Numbered from the stretch's first letter, positions 1-14,839 are shown. The stretch: DNA of 64,000 bases from Rhizophagus irregularis (GCF_026210795.1 NC_089438.1:1881501-1945500), one strand, 5' to 3'. Made by a program: numbers and translations. Notes: generated by a model not told the origin, from the letters alone.

Positions 1-577
1 CACCTAATTAAAAGAACTTCAATAAATTCAAATAATAAATTCACATAAAATTCGATTATATAATTGAACACCTTCATAGACTCCTTGAACTATGTCACTA
101 TCTGCTGTCAATTCCAAAATTCTTGTACCCTCATTGTAATTTGTTTCTAGCAGATTGTCCTCTTGTGCTAATTGAAACTTAACATCAGAGAGATGCCGTT
201 TATAAAGGACAGATTGCTCACAAGTAGAAAAGAAAATACGTTCAGCTATCAAAGTTGATGGAAGTATATCAATCTATAAAAGGAAAAGAATTTTTAGGAA
301 TTTTGGAATAAACTTTCTTAATTCACTTATTTACCAAATTGTTAAGGACTAATTCACTTGGAGGAATGAATGGCTGTTTGTCGGATTGAAAGAGACTGTT
401 CAAACTATCATACTTATCTACAGGGTTCTGAACCGTCGATTCATTTTCTGTAGGCTCAAGTTCTTCTGACTGATAGTTCAACGGAATAAGTCATTAAACA
501 ATATAGAAAAGGGCTTATATAAAGTTAAAAAAACGAACAGTAAAGCAAAGTACCGAAAAATTGAATCTAAAAGACAT
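1..577 (-). CDS. HPM1: Protein-histidine N-methyltransferase, METTL18/HPM1 family (partial, 5' part)
   Basis: The N-terminal part of a METTL18/Hpm1-type SAM-dependent methyltransferase, a family that methylates a histidine of ribosomal protein Rpl3. Exon 1 (577-554) gives MSFRFNFS, matching the short MSF.F.F start of this family. Exon 2 (469-335) gives an acidic linker (SEELEPTENES). Exon 3 (273-72) holds the family block with VLYKRHLSDVKFQLAQED and ends in GVYEG. A donor at 71 leaves phase 1, and an acceptor at positions 4-5 restores YEGG, so the next exon starts at position 3 and runs off the left edge. The SAM-binding domain is therefore outside the window. All three introns are GT-AG and join in frame. 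The start lies 199 bp from the divergent SNF1 start, suggesting a shared promoter. Family call is from recalled conserved motifs. Confidence 0.8.
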
Positions 578-3384
<2,807 letters not shown>

Positions 3385-3663
3385 TTGCTTTACAACAAAT
3401 GGACATTTATGACTTCCTTATTTAACTTCTCCTTCCCAACTCTATTTGTAAATAAGGCAAATGTGTTTATACTAACTTTTTATATCTGCCATTGAAATTT
3501 TTTGTATTTTTATTCCTTTATAGAAGGGTATAAATAAGTTTAGTATTATTTATTTATTTATTATTGTACATTAAAATGAGAAAGGGGATTATATTAACAA
3601 TTAACACTATTATAAAAGATATAAATTAAAAAATATTTATTATTTAGCATTCTTATCAAATTA

Positions 3664-4599
3664 TTACTTGACATTCTAATTACATAAAAATAAAAGTAAA
3701 GATAAATATTAGAAAGATTTGGGTATTTTGAATACAAGATATTAATATACATACCCTAAACATTAGGGAAATTCTATGTCCCTTTGGTATAAGATTATTT
3801 TTAAATTTATGTAATTCAGGATCGATAGGAATTTCATGAGTGAAATTGTATCTAATTGTATCTCTGTAATATAACATAAATACTTAGAATTCGTAACAAT
3901 TATTTAAAAATTTTGAAGTATATTACCTTTGAACGTAAAGACACCCAGGTTCTAATAAAACGGAAAATTTACATTCGGGATTATTTATATGTCTAAGTAT
4001 CATTACAGTAGGAGAAATTAAACAAATTCCGACAACAATGTTACCAGAATACTTTAAAATTTTATAGTAACAATTAATTTCTTTTCTGTTTAAAAAAAAT
4101 TTTTTATCAATAATAAGTAAATTACCTCAATGTTATCAACATGGGGTTTAATTCCACCAATAGACTCGGCCAATTCCAAAATATGAATGGGGAGCCATTT
4201 AATTTTAGAAAATAAATTGTAAACTTTATTGTCTAATAAATCATTGATCTCTTGTTCAATTTCATTATCACCATTAGTCCAACTAGTTACTTGACATTCT
4301 CTATAATTGTGTATGACGTGATCAAAATGCGAAGGTTGATATATTGTCCTTTTACCAAAAACTCTTTTTAATTTTTCTAAGGAACGAGTTGTTAAAAATG
4401 CTTGTTCCCGTAGTGTAAAATGGTCCGGAAAAAGAATAAAATCCGTTATACAGAATTTAGGAGTTAAGTTAGAAGGAATTGAATGGATGTGGCTTAAATC
4501 GAAATATTGTAATGAAGAACTCGATAATGAAGAATTATAACGACAATTAAGTGAAAATGTATTATATCGTGAACGAAAATGATTTAGGATACCTTTCAT
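3664..4599 (-). CDS. ALKBH7-like mitochondrial Fe(II)/2-oxoglutarate dioxygenase
   Basis: AlkB-family protein closest to ALKBH7, which acts in mitochondria in programmed necrosis and fatty-acid metabolism. Exon 1 starts MKGILNHFRSRYNTFSLNCR, a basic, Ser-rich, acid-free leader suggesting a mitochondrial presequence. It carries the family block with HVIHNYRECQ and the iron-ligand pair HVD in GGIKPHVDNIE. Exon 2 (about 4,060-3,928) encodes GNIVVGICLISPTVMILRH and LLEPGCLYVQR. Exon 3 encodes RYNFTHEIP (second iron His) and IPKGHRISLMFR, containing the 2-oxoglutarate-binding Arg. A last mini-exon adds NVK and a stop at 3,664. Length about 260 residues, slightly longer than human ALKBH7. Introns are GT-AG and in phase. 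Function of the fungal protein is inferred. Confidence 0.82.
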
Positions 4600-4787
4600 T
4601 TTTTTAAAGAATTGATAAATTTTTATAATTCAAATGAACATTCACTGTTACATATCATTGGTCAATCGTGTTTGGACTGGCGCAGTAAAAAACCTATTAT
4701 GCAAAGTTTGCAAGTTTGCATATAAATAGATCAAAATTTTATATATAAACGAATGCTTTCCTGTTTAGTTGCTTTCTTTCTATAATT
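4600..4787. promoter_or_regulatory. Bidirectional promoter between the ALKBH7-like gene and La
   Basis: A 188-bp gap between divergent starts. It contains a short direct repeat (tttgcaagtttgcat near 4,706) and AT-rich DNA. Assignment is by position only. Confidence 0.35.
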
Positions 4788-7230
4788 ATGGCTTCCACAC
4801 AGGAAAGAAAACACATTCCTGAACAAACTCAAACATCTGATAATTCAACTGAAAGCGTGTCTTGCGCATTATTAGGTTAATATATACAGTTAAACGAAAG
4901 TAACGAAAAGATACCCGTTAAGAGCTGTAATTAATTGTAATTTATCTTTTGTTCTTCGTTGCTTATAGATGCCGTGGCCCCCGAAAATATTACAGACATG
5001 GCAACTGATCCAGGAAAAAGTAATGCTAATGGTTCGGCAAATGACGCAGGTAAATCTTTATTTACTATTATCGACAGTAAAATATATTGTATACCTACGA
5101 AGACAGCGTGAAAATCGCGTACATTTTTTTCATAAATTTCATAAAGAAATATTCTAATCTCACGTGACAAAGTATGTTTCCTACGTCATCATAAACTTAA
5201 ATTACTAATAAATGCTAAATGAAATATCACAGCTATGTCCTCGGTTGAAAGCACACGTACTCCAGAACAGATTGAGGAGTTAAAGAAAAAAATATTAACT
5301 CAAGTAGAGTACTATTTTGGTGACAAGAATTTACCAAACGATAAATTTTTGAATGAAGTAAGATCAAAAAACCCTCAAGGATGTAAGTTTTAATAAAGAA
5401 TTATAAGCCTTTTTTTTTCATTAAACAATCAATTTATCTTTTTGCTATTACTTTGTAACAGGGGTTCCTTTGAAAATGATATGCAAATTCAAGAAAATGC
5501 AAGTTTATAAAGATTATGACTTGATCATTGAGGCATTACGAGAATCTCCCAACTTGCTTGAAGTCGATGAACAAGGAGAACACGTCAGACGAAAGACTCT
5601 CGTCATGATTGACATCCCTCAGCATATCAAAGATTCTCCAATTTGGAGATCAATTTACGTGGTAAGTTCAAGATATAAATTACATTTATTTTGGTATTTT
5701 TCGTATTCAACTAAATACATTTGATACGTTTACTTTGGTAGAAAGGGTTTAATAAAGATGAAATTGATACTAATTACGAGAAAGAAGTCGCGTCGTACTT
5801 TTCACAATATGGCAAAGTTGAAAAGGCCTTTGCGAGAAGAGATGATGATAACACTTATAAGGTGGCTTGTTTTTACTTTCTTTTTGTTAAGATAAAATCA
5901 ATCATTTGACTTATGAACCAACATAATTTCCTATTATTTTTAGGATTCTTTCTTTATCCAGTTTGCTACACATGAAGAAGCCAAGAAAGTGTCGGAGATG
6001 GATATATCATATAAGAATGTAAAGCTTACAATGATGATGAAGTAATTATTTCTATGCAGTGATGTACTTTATGTATAGTACTTTTTACATCAGTCTAATT
6101 TATTGTTTTAAATTATAGATTTGATTATTGTGAAATGAAATGCGTTGAGAAGGGACTTGACCCTAATACAATGCGTTTACAAAAACAACAAATAACCAAG
6201 AAGGAGAAGCGACCTAGTAAGAAATGGAATCCCGGTTGTTTGTTACACTTTGAAGACGCAGGTCCAAAATCAACTTATTTGACCATTCGGGTATATATAA
6301 ATAGATACTCCTTCACTTTATTAAACCTAATATAATTGTGTTAATTATATATCACATTTTCTTTACAATCATGTAGTCACAAATGCAAAATCACTTTGGG
6401 GATGTTAAATATGTACAATACGATCCAAAAAATTCATCCGGCGTTATCGAATTTGAACATCCGATTGATCATAAAATTATCGAGTCTACTCCGTCCGATA
6501 AACTGGAATTTGATGGCATTAAACCTAAATTTAGAATTCTTGAAGGTTAAGATCGTCCAGCAATATTTTAAATCCTATTTTAATTGGTTACTAATATAGT
6601 TCGAAAATTCTAGGCGATGAAGAGAAAGACTATTATCAGAAGAAAAAGAATGAATTCTTCGAAAAATCAAAACAAAGTAATGCACTCAAAGCCGAATTTG
6701 GCATCAATTCAGAAGAGAGTAGCGGAAATAATACAAATAAAAACGTTCGAGGTAAAGGTCGAGGTCGTGGGACAACGAGAGGTCGAGGAAACGGCCGAAA
6801 GGAAAAACAACATACTGGCGGTAAAAAAAGAAAGACCGAGTCACAAGACAAACTTGATGATGATGTTGCGCCAACAAACCGAGAAAAGCAATCCGAATCC
6901 GGTGGCCAAAAAAGAAAGCAGGACGGATCTGATGATGTTGCGGCCGATGATCTATCTCCGACAAAAAAATCACGCTCTGAGAAGGTACTCTCCGAAGATG
7001 ATGATGCTAGTCCAGTTGAAGAAAAACAACATGTTGAGTCCACCGGCCAGGTCAAGCTTAAGGACGAGCCTGAAGACGATGTGGGTGGTCGGTCTACCAA
7101 AGAACACATTGTCCCTGAAGTTCTCTCATCATCTCTCGAAAGGAAGCGCAAGGCTATCGACCTCAACGATTCTGATGAGCTCCAAGAGAGACCACCAAAG
7201 TCTCCCAATTTGGAGATTGCTGACGAATAA
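4788..7230 (+). CDS. LHP1: La protein (Lhp1/SSB), RNA chaperone for RNA polymerase III transcripts
   Basis: Binds 3' oligo-U of nascent Pol III RNAs and protects and folds them. Exon 1 starts MASTQERKHIPEQ. The La motif follows (about 5,260-5,660): KKILTQVEYYFGDKNLPND with the aromatic and Asp residues that hold the UUU end, then WVPLKMICKFKKM. An RRM1 follows (YVKGFNKDE ... VEKAFARRD ... DSFFIQFATHEEAKK), then a second RRM-like xRRM domain (GCLLHFEDAG ... QNHFGDVKYVQYDPKNSSGVIEF). The C-terminal tail after 6,700 has an RG-rich stretch (RGKGRGRGTTRGRGNGRK) and Lys-rich putative nuclear signals (GGKKRK, SPTKKSRS, ERKRKA). Several short GT-AG introns. The ATG is the first after the divergent promoter and the stop is at 7,228. 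La rather than a LARP is favoured by the domain order. Confidence 0.9.
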
Positions 7231-8100
7231 TAATATATTTAAAAATTTCTAATTGCATAATGATTTAATTAATTATATATATTTAATAATTACGCTAATT
7301 TATATATTAAAATTAAACTGATAAAAGATCAATGCTGTAATCTAAAAAAAAAATTCATCAATACAAAATTCGTATTGTCATGTTTAACCTTCACGTGACC
7401 TTTAATTTAACAAAAATTGTCAATACCCAAGATTTATATTGGATTTGATCATATTTTAATTTACTGGTGAAAAATCACATCCGTCATAAATCATAAACAG
7501 AATTTTTTTTGAAAAAAAAATGCTAATTTAAATATAAATAATTGTAATAAAAAAAAATTATATTTTTATATGAATATATATCTTTGAATTAACAATTCAT
7601 ATAATAATTGGTACAAAATTACTAATATTTCAATACAATAATAATAAATTTACAATTTATATAAATGGTTTATAAAAGTTATACTTATAATCAAGTAACT
7701 AAATATATAATCTAATTAAAATAACATTTAATGCTATATATTCAAATATAGAATACTGATTTGCATTGATTTCAGAGTTTTAAAAGTCTACTAATATTTT
7801 CTTTTGAAAAATCTATTACTTAAATAGCTTTAGCTTTTTCTAATATTAAAAGTATAGTAGTTATCCTAAAAAACTTGGAAGTTTAAACTTTAAATAATAA
7901 AAGATTTTTATTTATAAATTATAGTGTGACATTATAATGTTTTATTAACTTTTATTAAACTCAAATTAAGCTATAATAAACTCATAAATTAAGCTTTTAT
8001 TATTTTTTTCTTTATCCAATTTCATTTCTTTCCATTTTTTCATTTTCTGACCCTCTTTTTTACACAAAACCTTTTTATTAATATTTTAAAGATTCAAAAT
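7231..8100. other. AT-rich intergenic DNA, no feature seen
   Basis: No open frame with coding character on either strand. A/T tracts dominate. A CACGTGA hexamer-plus lies near 7,392, just after the La stop. Confidence 0.6.
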
Positions 8101-8109
8101 AACAAAGAT

Positions 8110-9380
8110 GATCTTATAAAAAATTAAAGGTGAACTTTACTTATAAAAAGCCTACTAATGATGAGCTTTGTAATCTTATTGATAGTAGCCAATATAAAAA
8201 TACTGATTATTCAACTTCAAATTGGATATAAGCTTTAGAAAAATCTAGAACAGATATTAATTATCAAAAATTGATAGAAAAAGTTAACATAAAAGAGGAA
8301 TTAGAGGATTAACTTTGTAGATTTTTTTATACAATGAAAAAAAAGATGTTTCTGAATATCATGCTTCTTCAGTTAATAGTTGCATATTTGCAATAAATAG
8401 ACATTTGAATAATAAGTCTGTTCTTTCAAAACCTATTAATATTATAGATAAAAATTAATATTACAATTATGGCAGATTTTGAATAGTAAAATTAAGAATC
8501 TTGTGAGTTAAGATCATGAAAAGTGTAATGGTACTATACATGAAGTCAAAATTAAAGCCCAAAAGTCGAAATATTTCGACTTGGGAAGGTCAAAAGTCGA
8601 AATTAAAGTCGAAATGGTCGAAATTACATCATAGTCATGTGATTTTTATAATTATAATTTAATATAAAATTTTAAATGTGAATAACTCCGTCAATATTAA
8701 TGCTACAGATATGAAATACATATCATTGGAATCCTCTCGATGAGCTGAATCCAACCGCGTAAAGGTCATAAAAATCGAATCACTGGATGCGGAGATCGTT
8801 AACTTTGAATTTTAAAATTGTTTACTATAAAAATTATATGACTATTTAATACCAAATTTTAAACGTGAATAATTCCGTCAATATCAATGCTACAGATATG
8901 AAATACATATCATTGGAATCCTCTCGATGAGCTGAATCCAACCGTGTAAAGATCATAAAAATCGAATCACTGGATGCGGAGTTCGTTAACTTTAAATTTT
9001 AATATTATTGTTTACTATAAAATCATATGACTATGACATAATTTCGACCATTTCGACTTTTGGAGGGGCTCAAGTCGAAATCATTTCAACCATTTCGACC
9101 ATTTCGGAGGTCAAAATTAACCAATTTCGGTTTTATGTATAAATGGTACTAATGGATTTACTAAAGATGATCTTCTTTAAATTTTTGATTATTCAGCAAT
9201 ATCTAGTAAGGATCTTGCAAATTTATTATATAGGATCTTTTTTTTTAATGCTATTTTTTTAAGGTTAAGGAAAGGTGAACATTTCAATTTATAACTTCAA
9301 AATTCAGTTTTATATGAAGAAAAGATAAATATGGTGAATTTGTGTTATTATTTACAAATCAAAACTAATCAAACATAATG
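8110..9380 (+). pseudogene. Decayed Crypton-like tyrosine recombinase, N-terminal and first catalytic part
   Basis: In one frame, broken by several stops and a 607-bp insertion, fragments read WIKALEKSRTD, KEELED, FFYTMKKKDVSEYHASSV and AINRHLNNKSVL. After the insertion follow GFTKDDLL, AISSKDLANLLYRIFFFNAIF and LRLRKGEH. From memory these resemble the multicopy DUF3504/ZMYM-like (Crypton) tyrosine recombinases of Rhizophagus, in which LRGGEH is the first catalytic Arg box. No intact frame remains. A probable continuation lies at 11,080-11,600, so a further insertion of about 1.7 kb may separate the halves. The family name is recall, unverified by search. Confidence 0.5.
8535..9141. mobile_element. 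607-bp non-autonomous element (TATACATG group) inserted in the Crypton relic
   Basis: Ends are TATACATGAAGTC and, inverted, TATACATAAAACC. It is flanked by a perfect 8-bp duplication AATGGTAC (8,527-8,534 and 9,142-9,149). Sub-terminal DNA is rich in GTCGAAAT/ATTTCGAC repeats in opposite orientations. The interior holds a block of about 170 bp twice in direct orientation (about 8,680-8,835 and 8,850-9,010) sharing the phrase gatatgaaatacatatcatt. It carries no coding frame. An 8-bp duplication fits hAT-, P- or Merlin-type transposition. Confidence 0.8.
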
Positions 9381-11079
9381 AGAATCCGCTTACTTATAAA
9401 ATAGGTCACCTCAAGCTTAAAGTAAAAATCATATATAAATTCTTTGCAAATCCTAGTATTATAAAAGAAAATTTTATGTTATATTATTATGATTTTTTTT
9501 GTTTTTAACTAATTAACCAATAGAATTTTTAAAAAAAAGTAAGGTAAAAATTATTTAATTTCTATGGTAATCTTTATTATAAGTAAGTGGGATTCTATAG
9601 CATAGCGGGCTTTCTCATTTATCACATTAATTTGCCGATCATTTCCCGATTTTATTACATGATATAAAATGCCGTTACAAGACATTGCATAAAATTCTAC
9701 ATATTAATATGACCTCAAATATTGCAATAAATTTATTGCACTTTAAATTTTAATCATACAAAGTTTTATTCAAATTGAATTATTATTGACCGATTTTTAC
9801 AAGTAGTAACTTTTAATTTAATGCATTTTACGTAATTTTTTAATATAAATGACTGGCAGATTTAAAAACTCACATAATAATCGTACTTTAAATCTTGCAA
9901 ACTAATAAATATTAATAAAATATATTTACAAAAAAAATTTTATTAGAATCTGAAATAAATTCAAGAATTTTAATATGTACCTTCCATATAAATTAAAAAT
10001 CCATTATAATCCCTGTTGCAAAATCATAAATAACTCAACATATATGCATGCTAGAAAAATGAATTTATATTTATTTGAAAGGAGAGATTGAGATCTATCC
10101 AAAAAGTTAAAAATCGCATTGATTGAATCATTGGTTCTTTAATAAATACGCTCAACACATTTACTATCAATTTGACATAAACTCTTGCATTTGAACGTAA
10201 ATATCTCCTTATCTAATGATTCAATTTGCATGATTTTTGATTCCAAAATTAGAGCCCATTTACACCTTTCAAAGGAATATAAAATTATTCATTTAGCATA
10301 TGTGTATGTTGATAAATTAACGATAATGTCATTACAATCAAAACCTGACACAAAATTTAAATTATATTTCTTACCAATAATTGTAGCCATAAAACTCCTT
10401 TCACTTTATTTAAAGGATGTTGTTTAAGCTTTTAATAGAATATACTGATGAAATTCATAAGTCAACTCCTAAAAAAGAGAAAGAAATAATTAGTTTATTA
10501 ATAAAGGAAAAAAAATTTCTAAAAATCCTATCTGACCCTTTAAATGGTAAGGAGTTCTATCAATAAAGAATTTTTTTGACACTAAACTTATTTAAAAATT
10601 TATAACTTACACTTAAGAAGAATCTGGAGTGTCAAAATATATCTTTATTTGATTCCAACTATTTTTTGTCAAAAATTCTTTGTAAAGCCAAATAATATAA
10701 ACGTACTATACTTATTTTCATTTTATAAGAAGGTTTCAAGTGTTTATAACTTCTGGATTCCACCTCCAATAGCCAGATTCCTTTGTAATACGTTTAAACA
10801 AGACCTGAAGAATCAATTTTTTTTATCGTCCTTCACTATTAAATTTTTTGTAGCACAATTAAAATAAATTAGTACAGCTATCACATGTGCGATACATATG
10901 ATATTCAGCCAATAAAATACATATCTATATACAAACAATTATGTCAGTATTACGTCATTTAAAAATTACTAGAAAATGTGAATTTTAGTTATTTATTATG
11001 ACGCTGTAACAAATAATTTATTAAATAAAAAACTAAAAACAATACATATGCCGATCATCATGCGATTATTCAAAAATTG
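9381..11079. other. AT-rich intergenic DNA, probably transposon debris
   Basis: No credible gene. A few frames of 60-80 codons occur (10,185-10,427; 10,649-10,867), but they have no recognisable domain, no splice context and composition like the surrounding DNA. The stretch appears to separate the two halves of the Crypton relic. I could not find clear termini for the inserted segment. Confidence 0.4.
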
Positions 11080-11600
11080 TGATTATTGAAATTGGAAAGC
11101 CTCTTTATGTTGGATTCTATATGATGCCAATAATATTAAATCTCAAAATGATAAGTTATATATTTCCAAAATACCTAGTATTATTGAAATGTATGAAAAT
11201 TATTTTACTAAACATCCAACTCTATTTTTATTTAAAGCCATGCAATATTAATAAAGGTAAATATTAAAAATTAGTTTTTTTTTTGCAAATTTAATATCAA
11301 AATTTTTATTATTTTTTATTTCATACTTTACAGTTGAATTTAATGGACAATGATATCATAAGTAACATGTATCTGAAAAAGAAATTAAATTCTTTATGAA
11401 AAAAATTGTTACTTTAATCAGAATTAATGTGAATGATCATAAAATTAGTAATCATTCAGGTCAGAAAATGCTAGTACAAATATTAAAGTAACAAGAATTT
11501 TCAAATTTTAAATGTAAAGCAAGTATATGATATAAGTCTAAGTAAGAACTTGTTAGATATAAGTATTTAGAAACTGAAATTTAATGAAATAATGCTGTTG
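11080..11600 (+). pseudogene. Decayed Crypton-like tyrosine recombinase, C-terminal part
   Basis: One frame with stops reads KLYISKIPSIIEMYENYFTKHP and later EKEIKFFMKKIVTLIRINV and KISNHSGQKMLVQILK. The last resembles the NHSGRKTLVQTLK catalytic H-x-x-R box of Rhizophagus Crypton-like recombinases as I remember them; here the Arg is replaced by Gln, so the copy would be inactive even without its stops. It probably continues the relic at 8,110-9,380. Confidence 0.45.
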
Positions 11601-12590
11601 AAGCATTTGGTTTTAATAAAAATAATATTCAATCAGATAAGAATTTGAAATTTTAATCATTAATTCTAAAATTTTATTCCATTTTTTGATAATTAATTTA
11701 ACAAAATTGAACTTTTTCTAAATAATCATAAAGTTATTAATTTGACAAACAGTAATATTGAAGTTACAAGAAGGTCATTAAAAGATTTAAATGAAAAAAT
11801 AAAAGTCTAAATTTGGAAGAATTAGTTTCAAAATTAACAGCTGATAAAGTTTTTATCAATTCTGTTGTTATTTCAATAATAATCCTAATAGCCATAATTA
11901 ATAATTATAATACATGTATTGTTTATAGCTTAAATAAAGTTTATTGTAATTATTAAACTTACACATAAAAATAATTAAATTACAAATCATCAACATCATA
12001 CAGTGAAGCATGATAATAGTTATTATTATATAATGATATTTATAGAATTCATTCTTTTTATTCTTTTTTTAAAGTAAAATTTCAGAAATATATTTAATAC
12101 TTTTTCTTTTTACTTATTAATTTAAATTATTATTGCAAAATAGCTGAAAGATAATACAAATAAAATATTAATAAAATAAAATAAAATAAATGTTCTATTA
12201 TGGATTTTTAGAATTCTTTTAGTTTGCATTTTATATATGAAGTTGAAAGAGTTGAAAGATAAATATTAAGTTGTAAGTTTAGTTAGTTTACTAATGATTT
12301 AAACTTCTTTTTTGATTAATATTTCCTTCATTACTAGTTTTCTTTCAATTTTGGTTATATAGGGATTTTTTTCTTTTTTTCTAAATTATTGCATGATCTT
12401 TAATCATAATAATGTTAGAAAATGGTAGAATACACCCGTTTTTGGAGGCTCAGATATATTATGACAAAAAATATATAAATTATTTTAAAACGCGTTAATT
12501 ATCTATGATATAATGATAATTCAAAATTCAAGTAGATTATGTTGAATTCTGGCTAGAATTAAAATTTACACTAGATACAATAGTATATTG
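11601..12590. other. AT-rich intergenic DNA upstream of ESA1
   Basis: No gene seen. Short A/T-rich tandem phrases (aataaaataaaataaaat near 12,170) and decayed sequence. The last part probably includes the ESA1 promoter. Confidence 0.4.
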
Positions 12591-12593
12591 TTT

Positions 12594-12737
12594 ATGGTAA
12601 CACACGAGGAAGACATCAGGGAACGTCACCTTGAGAGAAGTTTAAAAGGACCTTGGCTGCGCCTCGGTCTCAGAAATCCACCAATTTTTAGCACCATTAT
12701 TAGTTTGGAAGAAGAGGACATAGATCACTGTATTTAA
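12594..12737 (+). CDS. Upstream open reading frame, 47 codons, before ESA1
   Basis: An ATG-initiated frame of 47 residues (starts MVTHEEDIRERHLERS, ends EEEDIDHCI) stops 8 bp before the ESA1 ATG. It is richer in G+C and in charged residues than the flanking AT-rich DNA, as real coding sequence is here. It could be a translated uORF controlling ESA1, or a relic of another exon. No homology recognised. Confidence 0.35.
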   Translation: MVTHEEDIRERHLERSLKGPWLRLGLRNPPIFSTIISLEEEDIDHCI

Positions 12738-12745
12738 TATTAAGA

Positions 12746-14245
12746 ATGACACAAAGATTTTCAGCTTCACCCTCTCCAAGGCCTGGAACACCAACACACC
12801 GTTCAGGTACACCTGGTACTACAGCTTTAGAAATAGTAGTTGGTTGTAAAGTTTTTGTAGAGGTAAAAAAAGAAAAGAAAGAAGAAACCCGAGAGTTTCG
12901 TAAAGCGGAAATTTTATCCGTTCGTACGCATAACGATAAGCCAGAATATTATGTACATTTTGTTGAATTCAATAAGAGGTTGGATGAATGGGTTGGCCTT
13001 GAAAGAATTGATATAACAAAAGATATTGAAAGACCCGCTAAGAAAAGGAATGGAAAAGGAGGTAATCAATTTAGAGATTCTGATACATCGTCTAGAGTTG
13101 GTTCACCACTTAGAGAAGTTACTGGTAGAGGTGGTGGTGGAGTAGGCACAACAGTTGGACAAAAAAGAAAAATTTCAGCAATAGAAGATATTCCGACTCC
13201 TAATGCTAAAGCAACAACACCATCAACACCTTTAGTTGAAGCTACAGGTGAAGACTATGAAGATGGGGGTACACCGGGTAATGGAACACCTTTAGGACCT
13301 TTAGCGGCTACATTTTCTAAAGAACAAGAAATTGAAAGGCTTCGTACATCGGGATCAATGACACAATCACATTCAGAAATCTCTAGAGTAAAGAATTTAG
13401 AAAGAATTCATTTCGGAGAATATGATGTTGATACATGGTATTTTTCACCTTATCCACAAGAATATAGTGATGCGGCAGTTGTTTATATATGTGAATTTTG
13501 TTTGTTTCATTATATTAGTGAAAGACAATTAAGAAGACATTTACAAAAATGTACAGTTAGACATCCACCAGGGAATGAAATTTATAGGTGTGATGACATT
13601 TCATTTTTTGAAATTGATGGTAATAAACAAAAAACTTATTGTAGAAATCTTTGTTTATTATCAAAACTATTTCTTGATCATAAGACGCTTTATTATGACG
13701 TGGATCCATTTTTGTTTTATATTATGTGTCAACAAGATGAATTTGGATGTCATATGATTGGTTATTTTTCAAAGGAAAAGGAAAGTACTGAAGGATATAA
13801 TCTCGCTTGTATTCTTACTTTACCACAACATCAAAGAAAAGGATTCGGTAGATTATTAATAGCTTTTTCTTACGAACTTTCTAAAAAAGAAGGAAAAGTC
13901 GGATCTCCTGAAAAACCTCTTTCTGATCTTGGTTTGTTATCTTATAGAAGTTATTGGACTGAAGTTATTGTTGAATTATTACTGGAAACGAAAGAACTTA
14001 ATGAAGATATTACTATTGAAGATATTTCTGCTAGAACTAGTATTGCTACTACCGATATTCTTCAAACTCTTCAATCATTGTGTGCTATTAAACCCTATAA
14101 AGGTCAACAAATTCTTTGCTTAAGTGATGGTGTTATTGCTTCTTATCACAAAACAAAAGAAAAACATAAGAATAGAAGAATTGATGAAAGTTTTCTTAAA
14201 TGGACTCCTCCTCATTTCACTTCTAATCAATTACGCTATATTTAA
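12746..14245 (+). CDS. ESA1: MYST-family histone acetyltransferase Esa1/Tip60 (KAT5)
   Basis: Catalytic subunit expected in NuA4, acetylating histones H4 and H2A. The 499-residue protein has an N-terminal chromo-barrel (about 28-95; VGCKVFVEVKKEKKEE ... YYVHFVEFNKRLDEW), a low-complexity Thr/Pro/Gly linker, then the MYST domain. The C2HC zinc finger is at about 248-270 (YICEFCLFHYISERQL, then the His and Cys ligands). The core has FLFYIMCQQDEFGCHMIGYF. The acetyl-CoA loop QHQRKGFGRLLI is at about 361-372, followed by EKPLSDLGLLSYRSYW with the catalytic Glu. The C-terminus is a winged-helix-like segment. Length fits Esa1/Tip60. It has no intron, unlike most neighbours. The chromo-barrel favours Esa1/Tip60 over Sas2/Sas3-type MYST proteins. 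Confidence 0.95.
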   Translation: MTQRFSASPSPRPGTPTHRSGTPGTTALEIVVGCKVFVEVKKEKKEETREFRKAEILSVRTHNDKPEYYVHFVEFNKRLDEWVGLERIDITKDIERPAKKRNGKGGNQFRDSDTSSRVGSPLREVTGRGGGGVGTTVGQKRKISAIEDIPTPNAKATTPSTPLVEATGEDYEDGGTPGNGTPLGPLAATFSKEQEIERLRTSGSMTQSHSEISRVKNLERIHFGEYDVDTWYFSPYPQEYSDAAVVYICEFCLFHYISERQLRRHLQKCTVRHPPGNEIYRCDDISFFEIDGNKQKTYCRNLCLLSKLFLDHKTLYYDVDPFLFYIMCQQDEFGCHMIGYFSKEKESTEGYNLACILTLPQHQRKGFGRLLIAFSYELSKKEGKVGSPEKPLSDLGLLSYRSYWTEVIVELLLETKELNEDITIEDISARTSIATTDILQTLQSLCAIKPYKGQQILCLSDGVIASYHKTKEKHKNRRIDESFLKWTPPHFTSNQLRYI

Positions 14246-14839
14246 ATGGCGGAAAGAGTGCAAGATATGAAAGCTTGAAATTCTCTTTACAGCTTTTCCG
14301 CTTAATGTACTATTTTATTAGTTCCTCTTTCTTTGAATCGTATATTAATAGATTTGTTTTATTTATTAAGTCATTTGGTTTATTTAGAATTATTATAAGA
14401 ATTATAAGAATTATGAATTTGAGAGTGTACAATTATCTATTATTATAAATCAACGTTTTTAACTACTTGTTATAAATTTAGAAGACGCAATGTAAATAGT
14501 AATAGCCTTCATTCTTTATCTGAAAAATTTTCGTAATTACAATTATTTAAAATAAAAGTATTAAATGATAATAATCGAAATTCATTCTTTTTACGCTAAC
14601 ATATTTGTACACGTATTCATGATTGTATGTATGTATGAAAGATTGTGACAATTTAAAAGGAATTAAGGTTTCGTTTTTATATTTTTATTTTTAAATCTTT
14701 GGTATACTTTTTATGGTATTGTAATGTAAAAGTTAAATAAAATGAATTGAATGTAAATGTAAATACTAATTGAGTCTGGGAAAGGGAGAATGAATGTATG
14801 TCATTATTAATATATATATTTTTATATATATTTGAATTT
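14246..14839. other. Tail-to-tail 3' region between ESA1 and SGT2
   Basis: About 590 bp of AT-rich DNA between two convergent stop codons. It contains short imperfect repeats (tataagaattataagaatta near 14,390). No gene seen; presumably 3' UTRs. Confidence 0.5.

Noticed and set aside
6636-7208. A 190-codon Ser-rich minus-strand frame and a 211-codon + strand frame
   Set aside because: Both are shadows of the last La exon, whose frame continues the RRM and contains the RG-rich tail and basic nuclear signals.
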